A DNA stretch of 64,000 nucleotides from Thereva unica (lineage: Eukaryota > Arthropoda > Insecta > Diptera > Therevidae), in the NCBI GenBank assembly GCA_949987705.1, contig OX465281.1, positions 143,020,876 through 143,084,875 on the forward strand. The letters are read 5' to 3'. This document shows positions 63,530 to 64,000 of this stretch, one piece after another (within the stretch, counting starts at the first letter, position 1; each line of letters begins with the position of its first letter). Position numbers and translations under genes: made by a program. Under the pieces are notes generated by a model. That model saw only the letters and a list, made by a program, of their open reading frames with translations. It was not told the origin of the DNA and made no database searches.

Positions 63530-64000
63530 AATGGTATTGGGTTGTATTCGTCATCTGACACTGTCATGTCGTTGTCTTCTGGGGTTTTGCGTGTTTTTAG
63601 TTGTTCGTAATTTTTGGAGTATTGTGTCGCCCATGCCTCTGCGAAGGCTAATTTTTCTTTTGGAGGCGTTAGAGATAATTTTTTGTTAGCATCTTCAGTT
63701 GTATGCATTGTTGGAATTGTGTTTCCAGCGATTGAGTAACTTAAGATCTCAGTTTCTTGGAGTTCTTTATTTATTGCGTGATTGTTTTGAGTATTTCCAT
63801 ATTCAGTTGTGACTTGGGTTGTGATGTGTTCGTTTTTAGGGGTACTATTTGTTTTGATAAGTATTTTGTTGTTTGTATTTATTGTGTTTTTGTATTGTTG
63901 GTCATGGTTGCAGTGCTTTTTTTGTTGGTTAACTTTGTTTCTAATTGGGTGTTGTGCGGGTTTGTGACTTGGGCTTTAGTAGTTACAGTGTTTAATTCGT
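63526..64000 (-). CDS. I-like LINE ORF1, C-terminal end (partial)
   Basis: The minus-strand frame is open from about 63890 to the stop at 63526 (..AGNTIPTMHTTEDANKKLSL ... DDEYNPIPL). Upstream of 63890 the coding seems to continue in another frame to the window edge. It is rich in Asn, Thr and Lys; no zinc knuckle is seen in this part. Identity rests on its position directly before ORF2 and the ATGA overlap. Confidence 0.55.

Larger units (their letters stand above)
56589..64000 (-). mobile_element. I-like LINE (with RNase H), cut by the window end
   Basis: Minus-strand non-LTR element with a (TAAA)n-type 3' end (about 56589-56612) inserted in the Helitron remnant. ORF1 (end only) and ORF2: endonuclease, RT, RNase H, C-terminal zinc-type motif. 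The presence of RNase H and the endonuclease style point to the I/Nimb-like group. Interrupted by a MITE (61819-62155) and an RTE LINE (58318-60859). Confidence 0.85.

Noticed and set aside
1..64000. CRISPR arrays, operons, ribosome binding sites
   Set aside because: The sequence is eukaryotic; the tandem repeats are satellites and minisatellites without spacer structure.

Overview
The window is eukaryotic, almost certainly insect, heterochromatin-like DNA made almost entirely of nested transposable elements. The evidence is errantivirus-type, BEL/Pao and copia LTR elements, R1-, I- and RTE-type LINEs, Tnp2-type, hAT, PIF/Harbinger, pogo-type and Helitron remnants, primer binding sites matching insect-type tRNAs (Lys, Tyr, Leu, half-iMet), 63-64 bp introns and an AT-rich background. 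I found no resident host gene. The only host-derived coding sequences are decayed copies of ALG12 and of a 2-Cys peroxiredoxin carried inside an LTR element.

Layout. 1-2306: minus-strand R1-like LINE (ORF1 and start of ORF2), cut by the window edge. 2307-6396: (TA)n tracts, a pogo-type deletion derivative (2686-3640), a broken Tnp2/CACTA-like transposase (3979-5693) and a duplicated piece of it (2386-2653). 6397-51275: one nest. The base is a plus-strand RTE-like LINE, split (TSD ATAAG) by a minus-strand copia element (6888-50201; about 7.1 kb once insertions are subtracted). Into copia fell: a non-autonomous LTR element carrying the peroxiredoxin and ALG12 remnants (6960-15567, TSD GAAC); a BEL/Pao element (16627-25688); a TA-flanked MITE (25722-25979); an env-bearing gypsy/errantivirus-like element (28711-46139, TSD TTCC); and a hAT (48222-49076, TSD CTCTAAAG). 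The gypsy-type element was in turn hit by a Mutator/Kolobok-like transposon, a TTAA MITE, an RTE LINE and three related repeats. The GAAC-flanked element was hit by an RTE LINE in one LTR and a PIF/Harbinger element in the other. 51276-56588: Helitron Rep/helicase remnant split by a 4.2 kb hAT element filled with satellite arrays. 56589-64000: minus-strand I-like LINE with RNase H, itself hit by a MITE and by an RTE LINE whose 839-codon reading frame is open.

Most coding sequences carry frameshifts, stops or altered catalytic residues and are annotated as pseudogenes. The clearest new biology is the 6960-15567 element: nearly identical LTRs (recent movement), a tRNA-Lys PBS, a leader with two covarying hairpins, peroxiredoxin-derived sequence inside both LTRs, an intronless ALG12 copy in the internal region and a tRNA-Lys pseudogene next to the 3' LTR, with no gag or pol recognised.
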